A stretch of DNA of 64,000 nt from Leptolyngbyaceae cyanobacterium JSC-12 (GTDB lineage Bacteria > Cyanobacteriota > Cyanobacteriia > Leptolyngbyales > Leptolyngbyaceae): positions 4,939,793 to 5,003,792 of the forward strand of contig CM001633.1 of NCBI GenBank assembly GCA_000309945.1, read 5' to 3'. A program made the translations under genes and the position numbers. Each line of letters begins with the position of its first letter. Position 1 is the stretch's first letter. Shown here piece after piece: positions 51,965 to 61,607 of the stretch. The notes below the pieces were generated by a model, which did not search any database, was not told the origin of the DNA, and saw only the letters and a list, made by a program, of their open reading frames with translations.

Positions 51965-52498
51965 ATGAGGCAGCAGTATTTTTCGGATAGTGAATGGGCG
52001 ACCATACTGCAAACCCCGATGCAGGCTATTTTGGCAATCATTTTGGCAGATAAAACTGATCCAGTTTCTTTTTTGCAAGAAACCCAGGCAGCAATTCAAA
52101 TTATGGCAGCCGAGCTAGAGCGGGAAGATATTTCCAGCGATTTAGTAAAATCAGTGATTGCAGCCTTAAAAGAAATAACGGCTCAAGAGTCTCTCCAGGG
52201 AGAACAGTTGTTACTGAAGCAGCAGTTTGAACTACTTGGAAAAATTCAAACGTTCAAAAATGTGGGAGATGGACAGAAGCAGGTGATGGCCCACCTGAAT
52301 CAAGTGGCATCGATTCTGGCATCTAAGGTAACACTTGTGCAAGCAGAAGAGTTTAAGCAGTGGATTTTAGCGATCGCCACTCAAGTTGCCAAAGTCTTGA
52401 AAGAGGAAGGGATGTTTGGCATTGGTGGAGAACGTATCAGTCGTCAGGAATCTGGGGCATTGTCAGACATCGAAAAAGCGCTGAATTTTAAGTCTTAA
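51965..52498 (+). CDS. Conserved hypothetical helical protein
   Basis: A 177-residue soluble protein, almost wholly alpha-helical and Gln/Glu/Lys-rich (QETQAAIQIMAAELERED, QLLLKQQFELLGKIQTFKNV), ending FGIGGERISRQESGALSDIE. It is cytoplasmic with no signal peptide. The tail GxGGxRxSxxExxAL is reminiscent of a cyanobacterial group without assigned function; I cannot name it. Confidence 0.65.
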   Translation: MRQQYFSDSEWATILQTPMQAILAIILADKTDPVSFLQETQAAIQIMAAELEREDISSDLVKSVIAALKEITAQESLQGEQLLLKQQFELLGKIQTFKNVGDGQKQVMAHLNQVASILASKVTLVQAEEFKQWILAIATQVAKVLKEEGMFGIGGERISRQESGALSDIEKALNFKS

Positions 52499-52656
52499 AA
52501 GTGTGTTAGCCCGGTTTATGGGTTAATTCTTCTATCTGAATTAAGAAGAAGGAATTAATCAACATAGTTTTTTAATTGCTGTTGTTGTAGCAATGGTTAT
52601 TTAGTTAATGGCGTTATTGTTGTAAATTTCACTTCCCGCCTGGTAGAGGGTTTTCT

Positions 52657-53784
52657 CTATTTTTCTACTAGACGAAGCGGATGCCCATCGGGATCACGCA
52701 CTAAGACTCCTTTCCTGAACCCCAGCGTATATCCAGGAATAGTGGGAATGCTTGAAGAAATAAAGGTTGATTGATGTGAACGCAATTGTTTAGCCACTGA
52801 TTCAACATCATTCACAACGAATGTTGTTTGCCAATGCAGCAGATCATTGGATTTAGCGTCTGCGGGCAGCGATCGCCCATCCTGCGGGTGTAGATATTCC
52901 AGAAATTCAATGCCAGGACCTATTGGCGATCGCAAACCACTGATGCGTAATCGTACTCCCTGGACATTGTTAAGGTGCTCTTGCTCAGTTCCATAATTCA
53001 GGCTTTCTCCAGTTAACTTTAAACCTAACAAATCACGATAGAATATCAGACTAGTTTCCGTGTCTACGACTACGATTGCAGTGTGATCAATGCCTAGAAA
53101 AGTCTGATTTGTTGGCTTTTGCCACTTTGGGTTGCCCTTTCCCGGTGGGAAATAAATAATTTCTAAGTTATGTCCGTCTAAATCTTTAAAGTAAAAAGCG
53201 CGAATGCCAGCAGCAGCCTGGTTAGAATCTGGAATGCGTTGAGGAGTAGTAGAGGTATGTTGTACTTTATACTGACGCAAATGCTGATATGCTGCGTCCA
53301 TATCGCTTACAACAATTGCAATATGCTGAAACCAGTGATCGTGACTGCGTGAATCAATTGGAATAGGTCGTCCCTTCGGTGTAAGGTATTCGGTGAGTTC
53401 AAGTACTTCACTGCCCAGTTGCATTTTCACCACACGTAACCGCACGCCAAATAGTCCTTGCAGTTGCTCATATTCACTCCCCAATACTTCGACATCTGAA
53501 ATTGGCTTAAACCCCAGTACCTCTGAGTAGAAATCAACTGCCCGATCCATATCAGAAACTGTTATCCCAACAGATTCAACAGCAATCACTGCGCTTTGAA
53601 CAGATGCAGCTTGAAGTCGAAGATTTTGAGTAATCTGTGCCTGTGCAAGCTCAACTTCAGTTTTATGTTGACTTGACCATGCAGCTTGTGAGTCTACCTG
53701 CAATACAGGTGTGATCGCAACAATGGCAAACGCAAGAAACGAAAGGAGCAATTGCTTAAATGGCTTGGTCAATTGAGTATTCAT
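52657..53784 (-). CDS. Exported protein with two VOC (glyoxalase-fold) domains
   Basis: A 375-residue protein with a signal peptide (LLLSFLAFAIVAITPVLQVD then SQA). VOC domain 1 (about residues 65-215) has VESVGITVSDMDRAVDFYSE, HDHWFQHIAIVVSDM and HNLEIIYFPPG; VOC domain 2 (about 225-375) has GIDHTAIVVVDTETSLIFYR and DPDGHPLRLVEK. The metal-ligand positions (His/Glu at strand starts and the ends HNLEI and HPLRL) look mostly preserved. Being exported, it may act as a periplasmic dioxygenase or lyase, but its substrate is unknown. Confidence 0.85.
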   Translation of the reverse strand: MNTQLTKPFKQLLLSFLAFAIVAITPVLQVDSQAAWSSQHKTEVELAQAQITQNLRLQAASVQSAVIAVESVGITVSDMDRAVDFYSEVLGFKPISDVEVLGSEYEQLQGLFGVRLRVVKMQLGSEVLELTEYLTPKGRPIPIDSRSHDHWFQHIAIVVSDMDAAYQHLRQYKVQHTSTTPQRIPDSNQAAAGIRAFYFKDLDGHNLEIIYFPPGKGNPKWQKPTNQTFLGIDHTAIVVVDTETSLIFYRDLLGLKLTGESLNYGTEQEHLNNVQGVRLRISGLRSPIGPGIEFLEYLHPQDGRSLPADAKSNDLLHWQTTFVVNDVESVAKQLRSHQSTFISSSIPTIPGYTLGFRKGVLVRDPDGHPLRLVEK

Positions 53785-53864
53785 CGCTAAATAACCACCA
53801 TAAGCTGCCTACAGTGAAATGTCTGAAACTAGTTATTAGCTAGTCAAACAATAGTGATTTTTAA

Positions 53865-54695
53865 TTACAAATGAGGTAATTTATCACTCAGTTGCTGTGA
53901 GCTATTTTTCATCGCTTGCCCTCGATAACTGCAAGAGAAGATGCAACGTTGACTGTTATGATGATGCAGTTTAGCGCAGTGGATAGCTTTTCGTCCCTTT
54001 AGTCGCACATAAAACTCAGCCGCTGATAGCATTCCTAATAAGGGTGCAGTGAAGTAAATCCAAATTGCAGTCCAATTACCTGCAGGAATGGCAGAAGCTA
54101 GAGTACGAGCAGGGTTCATGCTCATACCAGATAAGGGGGCTTCTAGAGTGATGTAGGCGACGATCAAAAGCCCTGCGAACACACCAGTATATCGTGCCAG
54201 TCTAGATGTGTTAGACACGATCAGGATCATCATCATCATGCCGAAGGAAATGATCAACTCTGCTAAAAAGGCAACACCTACTCCACCAGTTCCGGGAAGA
54301 GTAACGACATAATTGACTGTCGGATGAGCGATCGCGTCTCCTAGAAACTTGGTAGCTAATAGCACTCCCACCAATCCGCCACTAAACTGCGCCACAATGT
54401 AGAAGAAAGCATCAACTGGTTTTACCTTATCTAACCGAAAAAAAGTAAAAGTGACAACTGGATTAATGTGTGCACCCGATTGTTTTCCCCAGGGAGAGTA
54501 GATGATCGCGATCGCTGTTAACCCCATTCCCACCCCAATCATGAATCGTCGTAGAAGTGGGTCAGCAAATGCCTGGTGGATCGAGGACGCTGGATGTTCG
54601 AGTATTACCGTAATCACACTGGCTGACATCATGAAAATTCCCAAACCAGTGGCTTCCATTAAATATTCAGGATAATGGCGGCGTAAAGCATTCAT
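53865..54695 (-). CDS. MIP-family channel (aquaporin/glycerol facilitator-like)
   Basis: A 276-residue channel with six spans. The two pore loops are SGAHINPVVTFTFFRL and GMSMNPARTLASAIPA, so both NPx motifs are present (NPV and NPA). The ATG at 54695 overlaps the stop of the FMN-reductase gene by four bases (ATGA), which shows translational coupling; a longer start adds 13 residues inside that gene. A ~45-residue Cys/His-rich hydrophilic tail (KAIHCAKLHHHNSQRCIFSC) is unusual for the family and could bind metal. Water, glycerol or another small solute is possible. Confidence 0.88.
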   Translation of the reverse strand: MNALRRHYPEYLMEATGLGIFMMSASVITVILEHPASSIHQAFADPLLRRFMIGVGMGLTAIAIIYSPWGKQSGAHINPVVTFTFFRLDKVKPVDAFFYIVAQFSGGLVGVLLATKFLGDAIAHPTVNYVVTLPGTGGVGVAFLAELIISFGMMMMILIVSNTSRLARYTGVFAGLLIVAYITLEAPLSGMSMNPARTLASAIPAGNWTAIWIYFTAPLLGMLSAAEFYVRLKGRKAIHCAKLHHHNSQRCIFSCSYRGQAMKNSSQQLSDKLPHL

Positions 54696-55252
54696 TGATG
54701 TTGCCGTCCATAACGCAACACCTTCGCCATCCAAACTAATTCTTCCATGAATCGTTCCATCCGATGAATATAGGTAAGTTGATCAATTAAATTGCCTGAT
54801 TCATCAAATAGCTTTTGCACATTGCCAAAGTTAAGATCATAAAAAATAGTGGTTAACCCTAGCTCGCGCATTACGGGTAGCAAGTTTTGAATAACTCGAG
54901 CACCACCAAATGCTCCAGCTGAGACTCCACAAAGCCCCACTGCTTTATGAATATATTCCTTTAAGCATGTATCAAGAACATGTTTTAGCATTCCAGGATA
55001 GCCATGATTATACTCTGGTACAACAATGATTAAGCCATCTGATCGTTCCATCACAGCAGCAAACTGAGGATCTTTGATAGACTCACCTGCATCATCAGTA
55101 GCGAGTGTAATCAAACGAATGTCGATTAACTCAGTTTGTACATCTTCACGAAGACCTACCTGCTCTATAATAAATTTGGCAACATATTCACTCTGGCGAC
55201 CCTGGCGAGGAGTGCCAAGAATAACTGGAATAAATAATGGTGCATCAGTCAC
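54692..55252 (-). CDS. NAD(P)H-dependent FMN reductase
   Basis: A 186-residue flavodoxin-fold protein (FMN_red family). The FMN-phosphate loop is ILGTPRQGRQSEYVAKFI and the isoalloxazine loop is IIVVPEYNHGYPGMLKHVLD, with VSAGAFGGARVIQNL following. It reduces flavins or quinones with NAD(P)H in the cytoplasm. It is the middle gene of a compact operon: two bases after the SDR stop and overlapping the aquaporin start. ATG start. Confidence 0.9.
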   Translation of the reverse strand: MTDAPLFIPVILGTPRQGRQSEYVAKFIIEQVGLREDVQTELIDIRLITLATDDAGESIKDPQFAAVMERSDGLIIVVPEYNHGYPGMLKHVLDTCLKEYIHKAVGLCGVSAGAFGGARVIQNLLPVMRELGLTTIFYDLNFGNVQKLFDESGNLIDQLTYIHRMERFMEELVWMAKVLRYGRQHQ

Positions 55253-55254
55253 GG

Positions 55255-56052
55255 TTATTGCTCCTGATAGTTCCAGAGTAATCCACCATCCACAAAAAAT
55301 GTGCTTCCAGTAATGTAATCGGCATCTGAGGAAGCTAAAAATGCTACAAGAGAAGCTACATCTTGCGGTTGCCCCAAGCGACCCAGGGGAATATTTTTTA
55401 GTAATGCACCCAGCTTTTCTGCATCATTGAGTAGTTTAGTATTGATTGGTGTTTCGATCGCTCCAGGTGCTACGTTATTAATCGTGATCCCCAATGAACC
55501 TAATTCCACAGCCAGATTGCGAGTAAACATTTTCAGTCCACCTTTACTGATGCAATAGGCTGTGAAATTTGGAAAAGGCAAATCCTCGTGAACTGAGCTA
55601 ATGTTGATAATCTTACCAGAACGTTTAGTTTCAATTAAGTGTTTAACAAAGGCTTGAGTGGCAAAAAATACTCCCTTTAGATTCACATTCAAAACTGCAT
55701 CGTAATCAGCTTCGGTTACATCCCAGAAAGCCGCATGTTTTTCAATTCCGGCATTGTTCACCAAAATATCGAGCCTGCCAAAATGTCCAATGCTTTCGGC
55801 AATCAACTCTCGCACCATCTCTATGCTGCCCAGATCAGCCTGAAGAGTGTGCCCCCGTGAATTTGGACATTCTGCCAGGTAACATTCACTTCCAATCGCT
55901 TTTACCTTTTCCAGAGTTTCTTCAGCACCTTTGGGATGAGAACGGTAATTGATTACTACATCTGCTCCTGCTGCGGCTAGCCGCAGAACAATTCCTTGTC
56001 CAATTCCCTGGCTACTGCCCGTCACCAGAGCAACTTTACCTCTGAGTGTCAT
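55255..56052 (-). CDS. SDR-family oxidoreductase
   Basis: A 265-residue classical short-chain dehydrogenase. Cofactor motif ALVTGSSQGIGQGIVLRLAA, structural LVNNAGIEKHA, catalytic Ser in INISSVHEDLPF and the YxxxK pair in YCISKGGLKMF. It resembles glucose 1-dehydrogenase/3-ketoacyl reductases; an insert CYLAECPNSRGHTLQADLG near residue 65 is somewhat longer than usual. The ATG at 56052 has an ideal GGAGGAT upstream. It leads the operon with the FMN reductase and MIP channel. Confidence 0.92.
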   Translation of the reverse strand: MTLRGKVALVTGSSQGIGQGIVLRLAAAGADVVINYRSHPKGAEETLEKVKAIGSECYLAECPNSRGHTLQADLGSIEMVRELIAESIGHFGRLDILVNNAGIEKHAAFWDVTEADYDAVLNVNLKGVFFATQAFVKHLIETKRSGKIINISSVHEDLPFPNFTAYCISKGGLKMFTRNLAVELGSLGITINNVAPGAIETPINTKLLNDAEKLGALLKNIPLGRLGQPQDVASLVAFLASSDADYITGSTFFVDGGLLWNYQEQ

Positions 56053-56489
56053 GGGTATCCTCCTTAATTTAGCCAATTTGACCGGGTACATCATTTATTG
56101 TGGAGATCAGCAGCGATCGCAGAGTGATGAACATCTGAGGACTTCAGTCTAAAACACTGATATTTTCAGGAGAAAACCTTCAGCCTGTTCTCAGCAATTT
56201 TTCATTTTTGAAATGAAGGCGTTAATATACTGTGCTTTAACAAAGCCAATCATTCTCTCTCCAGTTAATTAATAAGTTAAAAGCACAGATAAGACTGAAT
56301 GTGCATTCAAAGTCGTATTCTCAAGATCGCGGGTTTACTGGTGCATATTGTTCGGACAAGAATAGCGGCAATGTCAGGATTTTTTATACTTTTCATAGAA
56401 TTCGCAAGTAGGGTAACCACAACATGCAACTAAATCACGGGGCGCATGTATAAAAAATTACTGGGTTACGCCTATCTATTTCATTACTT
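56053..56489. other. Divergent promoter region, nothing distinct
   Basis: About 440 bp between the SDR operon and the REC protein gene, reading away on both sides. AT-rich, with one HIP1-like octamer near 56112. No clear operator or RNA. Confidence 0.4.
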
Positions 56490-57122
56490 ATGCAAAGTGA
56501 ATCTTTTAACCAGCCAGGCAATATCTTAGTTGTGGATGACCTGACAGATAACTTGAGGATTTTATCTAATGCACTTTCCAATCATGGGTATCAGGTGCGG
56601 GCAGTGAGGAATGGCGTGATGGCACTATTGGGGGCAAAAGCAGCTCCTCCAGATGTGATACTGCTTGATATTTGTATGCCAGGGATGGATGGGTATGAAG
56701 TGTGCCGGGAGTTAAAATCAGAGCCACAAACCCGCGAGATTCCAATTATTTTTCTCAGTGCCCTGGATGAAAACCTAGACAAATCGAGAGCGTTTGCTGC
56801 AGGCGGTGCGGATTATATTACGAAGCCATTTCAGATAGAAGAATTGCTGGCTCGTGTGCAGCATCAACTAACGATCCAGCAGTTAAGAAAGCAGGTCGCA
56901 GCCCAGCAACAACAGCTAGAGCAATTTGCAGCATCTCTCATGTCTCAATCTACCGTTAGGAGAGATGAACTGGAACGCAATGCTTTACCTGCGATCGCAA
57001 ACATTTTGAATTGTACAGCCCGTCTCTGCGAAAATCCCGAAATCGACTCAGAACTACATACTGTACTCAAAGTGATTCATCAGAATGGGCAACAATTGCT
57101 TAGTCTGCTACAGCAGTTCTGA
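56490..57122 (+). CDS. Response regulator with decayed kinase helix
   Basis: A 210-residue protein: a complete REC domain (VVDDLTDNLRIL, phospho-Asp in VILLDICMPGMDGYEV, Lys in YITKPFQIEE), a Gln-rich coiled-coil and ~65 residues that align with a DHp domain but lack the His box (RDELERNALPAIANILN in place of SHELRTPLN). There is no ATPase domain. It could act as a phospho-sink or dimeric REC switch for the kinases next door. The 1302-residue hybrid kinase starts 218 bp downstream on the same strand. Confidence 0.85.
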   Translation: MQSESFNQPGNILVVDDLTDNLRILSNALSNHGYQVRAVRNGVMALLGAKAAPPDVILLDICMPGMDGYEVCRELKSEPQTREIPIIFLSALDENLDKSRAFAAGGADYITKPFQIEELLARVQHQLTIQQLRKQVAAQQQQLEQFAASLMSQSTVRRDELERNALPAIANILNCTARLCENPEIDSELHTVLKVIHQNGQQLLSLLQQF

Positions 57123-57340
57123 TTCAAATTGGAAAAGGCTGGCTGAGTTGTTAATGATTACGGTCATTCCCCGTAAGATGGACACATAATCGGAAACTTT
57201 TAGTTCGGGGCAATAGCTTAGGACAAAGCAAACGGCTAAAATGCTGGTCTGAGTGGCTTTTTGACCTGACTGTGCCAGGTATAACATGGAGGCAGTTTTA
57301 GTTCTTGAGGCATTCTTAGTTCCTGTCCATATTCTCCGAT

Positions 57341-60300
57341 ATGACACTACGCCCCTTCTCTCACTGGCTACGTCGCCACTCCAACATTCCTCTGTATTTG
57401 GTACTAACCGTGCCATTTGTTTTGCAAACCGTAGGGGCAACGGCGCTAGTCGGCTACTTATCGTATCGCACTGGGCAGCAATCGGTTGAAAATTTAGCGC
57501 AGCGATTGATGGATGAAGTGGGCGATCGCACTACCCTCTACCTGGAAAATATCCTGAAAGTACCGCATTTAGTGAATCAGCTTAATGCTGATCTGATTCG
57601 TCTCGGACAGTTGCCAGGATTCGAAACTCAGGAAACTGCCCCACTAGAACGATACTTCTGGGCACAATTACTGCGCTTTCCTTCAGTGAGCACAATTGCG
57701 ATCGCCAACGAACGAGGCGGTATGATTGGCTCTGGGCGCTCCACCACGACCAACGAAATAGGTGTCTACCGAACTCAACAATTTACCAGAGGCACCTATT
57801 CGGTATCTGCAGTCAATGCTCAAGGACAGGTCATTCGAACAGAAGTGTACGCTCAAAATTACGATGCCAGAACCAGACCCTGGTATCAAACTCCGCAACA
57901 AGCGGGAAAAGCTGTCTGGAGTCCAATCTATCAATTCATCAGCCGTGAACCTGTATTAGGAATTTCTGCCGGACTACCGATTTACGGTCCCGCTGGAAAA
58001 TTGCAGGGCGTGCTAGCCACTGATATTACCCTGGAACAACTCAATCAATTCCTCTCATCATTAGAGGTCAGCCCATCTGGACAGGTGTGGATAATTGAGC
58101 GATCGGGTTTGTTCATTGCCACCTCCACTCAATCCCCTCTGTTTACCAAAACATCTGATACCGTGACGCGGCTTAAAGCCGAAAACAGCCAAGATTCCTC
58201 TATACGAGAGGTGATGGCACAGTTGACCCAACGTTTTGGCACATTGACCCAACTGCAAACAAGCCAACACTTTAATATTCAACAAACAGGTCTAACAAAA
58301 TTTGTGCGAGTGGTGCCATTTCAAGATCAATACGGATTAGACTGGCTGATTATTTTGGTGGTACCAGAGGCTGATTTTACAGCAGAGATTCAGGCGAACA
58401 ATACAAGAACGTTGTGGTTATGTGGGCTGACGCTGCTAGCAGCAACCGCACTTGGAGCCTTCACAGCCCATTGGATTACTCAACCTATCTTGAAGTTGAA
58501 ACAGGCAAGTCAGGCGTTGGCACAGGGAGAATGGCAGCAACCTCTACCAGAGACGATCGCGATCGCCGAACTCAAAACCTTAACTGCTTGCTTTAATCAA
58601 ACTGCCGAACAACTGCATCGTTCATTTGAGCACATCCAAACAGCGTTAGCAGAATCAACCGAAAAATTCACAACCATTTTTCGTACCAGTCCCGATCCGA
58701 TTGCGCTTGTCGATTGGGCAGAAGGATGCTTCCTGGAATTTAATCACCGTTTATGCGAATTTTACGGCTATTCCCGTGAAGAATTGCTAGGTCAGTGTGT
58801 TGTGGACTTAGGATTCTGGGTCAATCTAGAGGAATGCCAACGGTTTAGAGCGCGTCTAAGCCAGCACCGAAGCATCTATAACGAAGAGGTTACGACTCGC
58901 CTTCGTTCTGGTGAAACCAGAGTTGTTTTGCTATCCGGTGAACTTTGCAATTTGAATGGGCAAGATGTGGTGATTTGCATCCTTAAAGATATCAGCGATC
59001 GCAGAGCTGCTGAAATTGCCCTGGAACAAAACGAAGCCCGCTTGAAAGAAGCACAGCGAGTGGCTCAAATGGGGAGTTGGGAACTGGATGTTCCAACGCA
59101 AAAATTTTTCTGGTCGGAAGAGTTATTCCGCATTGCCGGACTAGATCCGACTCAGCCAGAACCCGATCAAGAAGAATTACTGAACATGATTCCACTAGAA
59201 GATCGCGCTACCCTAACTGAGGCTGTGAGGTGTGCGATCGCTGAAGGTACCCCTTACGAAGTAGAACATCGCATTCGTCGCCCCGATGGCACTGTTCGCT
59301 ATCTCATCAGCAAAGGGCGGGCCATGCTCAATCAGCAGCAACAGGTATTCAAACTCTACGGAACGACGGTCGATATTACTGATCGTAAAATAGCAGAACT
59401 TTCGCTCAAACAAACCCTGCAGGAATTGACCTACCACATCGAACATTCTCCCTTAGCAACTATCCGCTGGGATCGGGACTTTCGGATTGAACACTGGTCT
59501 AAACAGGCTGAAACCATGTTTGGTTGGACTGCTGCCGAAGTTCTTGGCAAAACCATGCATGATTGGCAATTGATTGTTGAGGCAGATGTAGAGCATGTCA
59601 ATCAGGTGGCAAACCAAATGCTTCAGGGAGTTGGTGGCATTTGTCAGAACCGGAATTATCACAAAAATGGCTCTATCCTCTATTGCGAGTGGTATAATTC
59701 CGCTCTATTTGATGACAACGGCAATCTTGTCTCGATGCTATCTCTGGTTCAAGATGTGAGCGATCGCAAACAAGCAGAGTTAGCATTGCAGCAAGCCAAA
59801 GAAGAAGCAGAAGCTGCTAATCGTGCCAAGAGTGCATTCCTGGCGAATATGAGTCATGAATTGCGTACTCCGCTTAATGTGATCTTGGGATATGCTCAGC
59901 TCCTAAGCTTCGACAAAAACCTCCTCCCAGAATACCAAGAATACCTGCAATCAATTCGTCGCAGTGGCAGTCATCTACTGACTTTAATTAATGATGTGCT
60001 GGATTTGTCCAAAATTGAAGCTGGACACTTGACTTTAGATGCAAGCACCTTCAACCTGCCAGAACTGATGCAATCGCTATGGGAAATGTTTCGGCTGCGG
60101 ACAAATGCCAAAGGCTTGGAATTCACACTCGAACTGGCAGAAGTCCCAACGTTTATCACCACTGACCTTAACAAACTGCGCCAGGTCGTTATCAATCTTC
60201 TCAGTAATGCTGTGAAATTTACTGAATCCGGGACGATTACGTTACGAGTCAACCTGGCGGAACACATCAGTGATCAAAGAACTGCTTCCAAACCATCGCT

Positions 60301-61249
60301 TGTCCTTTGGGTCGAGGTGGAAGATACAGGCGTAGGGATTGCAACAGAGGAGCTTGATACCATATTTGAGGCATTTTCTCAGGCAAGTGCAGGCAAACGC
60401 TCTGTTGAAGGTACTGGTCTGGGCTTAACCATTAGCCAGAAGTTTGTGCAGTTGATGGGCGGCAGCTTGCAGGCTACCAGTGTTGTGGGGCGAGGTAGTC
60501 GATTTAGTTTTTGGATTCCCGTACAGCGTGTTGATGCAGCCGAGGTGCAGCCAATTGTTCCTAATTGCCCGGTATTGGGGTTGTTGCCCAATCAGCCCAA
60601 GTATCAGCTATTAGTAGTGGATGATCAGGTTGCCAATCGTCAGTTGCTAACACTTCTGTTACGCAAAGTAGGATTTGAGGTGCAGGAAGCTGCCAGTGGA
60701 GTGGAAGCAGTTCAACTATGGCAAACCTGGCAGCCTGATTTAATCTGGATGGATCTTCGCATGATCGGGATGAATGGGTATGAAGCTATGCGACAGATCC
60801 GGGCGATGGAGGCAGGTCAGGGAGGTAAGGGTGTGCCAGTGCCAATTATCGCGGTTACAGCTCAAGCCTATCAAGAAGACCGCGATCGCGCCCTTGCAGC
60901 AGGTTTCACAGATTTTGTCACCAAGCCTTTTGAAACGTCAGTGATTTTCCAATTGTTAACCAGCTACTTAGGTGTGCAATTTCAATACGGTGAACCAATA
61001 AGTTCAGATGCAAGCACCCTTTCCAGTTCTATAAATGCCCGGCAAATGCTCCAGCCAGAAGCTTTGCAAGTTATGCCAGCCGAATGGATTACGGCGCTTC
61101 ATAAAGCTGCATTGAACTGCTCTTCCCAGGAAGTTGAAGAATTAGTTACGCAAATTCCATCCCAGTATGCTGTGCTGGCAAACCATTTAAGACAGCTCAT
61201 CCATAACTATGAATTTGAAGTTATTCTGCGCCTCAGTAAGCCTCAGTAG
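57341..61249 (+). CDS. Hybrid sensor kinase: dCache-HAMP-3xPAS-HisKA-HATPase-REC
   Basis: A 1302-residue membrane sensor. A span near residues 15-38 (LYLVLTVPFVLQTVGATALV), an extracytoplasmic dCache domain (~45-345, with NYDARTRPWYQTPQQAGKAV), a second span (~357-378, LWLCGLTLLAATALGAFTAH), HAMP (to ~430), PAS domains at ~435-555, 565-690 and 700-815, DHp (FLANMSHELRTPLNVILGYA, ~836), HATPase (NLLSNAVKF, DTGVGI, GTGLGLTIS) and a REC (LLVVDDQVANRQL, phospho-Asp in DLIWMDLRMIGMNGYEAM) at ~1088-1210. A helical C-terminus (ITALHKAALNCSSQEVEELV) ends it. All catalytic boxes are intact; the ligand is unknown. Confidence 0.93.
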   Translation: MTLRPFSHWLRRHSNIPLYLVLTVPFVLQTVGATALVGYLSYRTGQQSVENLAQRLMDEVGDRTTLYLENILKVPHLVNQLNADLIRLGQLPGFETQETAPLERYFWAQLLRFPSVSTIAIANERGGMIGSGRSTTTNEIGVYRTQQFTRGTYSVSAVNAQGQVIRTEVYAQNYDARTRPWYQTPQQAGKAVWSPIYQFISREPVLGISAGLPIYGPAGKLQGVLATDITLEQLNQFLSSLEVSPSGQVWIIERSGLFIATSTQSPLFTKTSDTVTRLKAENSQDSSIREVMAQLTQRFGTLTQLQTSQHFNIQQTGLTKFVRVVPFQDQYGLDWLIILVVPEADFTAEIQANNTRTLWLCGLTLLAATALGAFTAHWITQPILKLKQASQALAQGEWQQPLPETIAIAELKTLTACFNQTAEQLHRSFEHIQTALAESTEKFTTIFRTSPDPIALVDWAEGCFLEFNHRLCEFYGYSREELLGQCVVDLGFWVNLEECQRFRARLSQHRSIYNEEVTTRLRSGETRVVLLSGELCNLNGQDVVICILKDISDRRAAEIALEQNEARLKEAQRVAQMGSWELDVPTQKFFWSEELFRIAGLDPTQPEPDQEELLNMIPLEDRATLTEAVRCAIAEGTPYEVEHRIRRPDGTVRYLISKGRAMLNQQQQVFKLYGTTVDITDRKIAELSLKQTLQELTYHIEHSPLATIRWDRDFRIEHWSKQAETMFGWTAAEVLGKTMHDWQLIVEADVEHVNQVANQMLQGVGGICQNRNYHKNGSILYCEWYNSALFDDNGNLVSMLSLVQDVSDRKQAELALQQAKEEAEAANRAKSAFLANMSHELRTPLNVILGYAQLLSFDKNLLPEYQEYLQSIRRSGSHLLTLINDVLDLSKIEAGHLTLDASTFNLPELMQSLWEMFRLRTNAKGLEFTLELAEVPTFITTDLNKLRQVVINLLSNAVKFTESGTITLRVNLAEHISDQRTASKPSLVLWVEVEDTGVGIATEELDTIFEAFSQASAGKRSVEGTGLGLTISQKFVQLMGGSLQATSVVGRGSRFSFWIPVQRVDAAEVQPIVPNCPVLGLLPNQPKYQLLVVDDQVANRQLLTLLLRKVGFEVQEAASGVEAVQLWQTWQPDLIWMDLRMIGMNGYEAMRQIRAMEAGQGGKGVPVPIIAVTAQAYQEDRDRALAAGFTDFVTKPFETSVIFQLLTSYLGVQFQYGEPISSDASTLSSSINARQMLQPEALQVMPAEWITALHKAALNCSSQEVEELVTQIPSQYAVLANHLRQLIHNYEFEVILRLSKPQ

Positions 61250-61257
61250 GTTTCGAT

Positions 61258-61354
61258 TAGCCCGGTAGGGTGTTCTTTGCCAGGTTTAGAATTAGCCTTG
61301 TAGGGTGTTCCTTAGCAAGTTTTGGCTAGCCCTATAGGATGTTGTTAGACAGCC
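61258..61354. repeat. Three degenerate ~35-bp tandem repeats
   Basis: Units beginning TAGCCCGGTAGGGTGTTCTT (61258), TAGCCTTGTAGGGTGTTCCT (61293) and TAGCCCTATAGGATGTTGTT (61327) follow the hybrid kinase stop directly. The GTAGGGTG text is of a dispersed cyanobacterial type. No hairpin strong enough for a terminator. Confidence 0.7.
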
Positions 61355-61607
61355 AAGTAATATATAAAACTTGCATACAGAACAACTTGAAGCCATCGTA
61401 ACTTATGCATCATCCTCTTCGCTGTACCAGTTTCGCCAGCAGTCCCTAGAACTGTCACATCTTTTGCTTACAGAGCATCGATGAGTTTGCGATGGTAAAG
61501 AATACTAATTTTTCGCTATGACTATGAAATGGTTAAGCGAAAAGTTTCAAGTTGCTTGCTTGTTGTCACAAAAGCTTATACTTTTTATTTCTGAATTAGA
61601 GAATGCA

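Noticed and set aside
57108-57440. A 110-residue minus-strand frame between the REC protein and hybrid kinase
   Set aside because: It overlaps the starts and ends of both well-supported genes and has no recognisable sequence.
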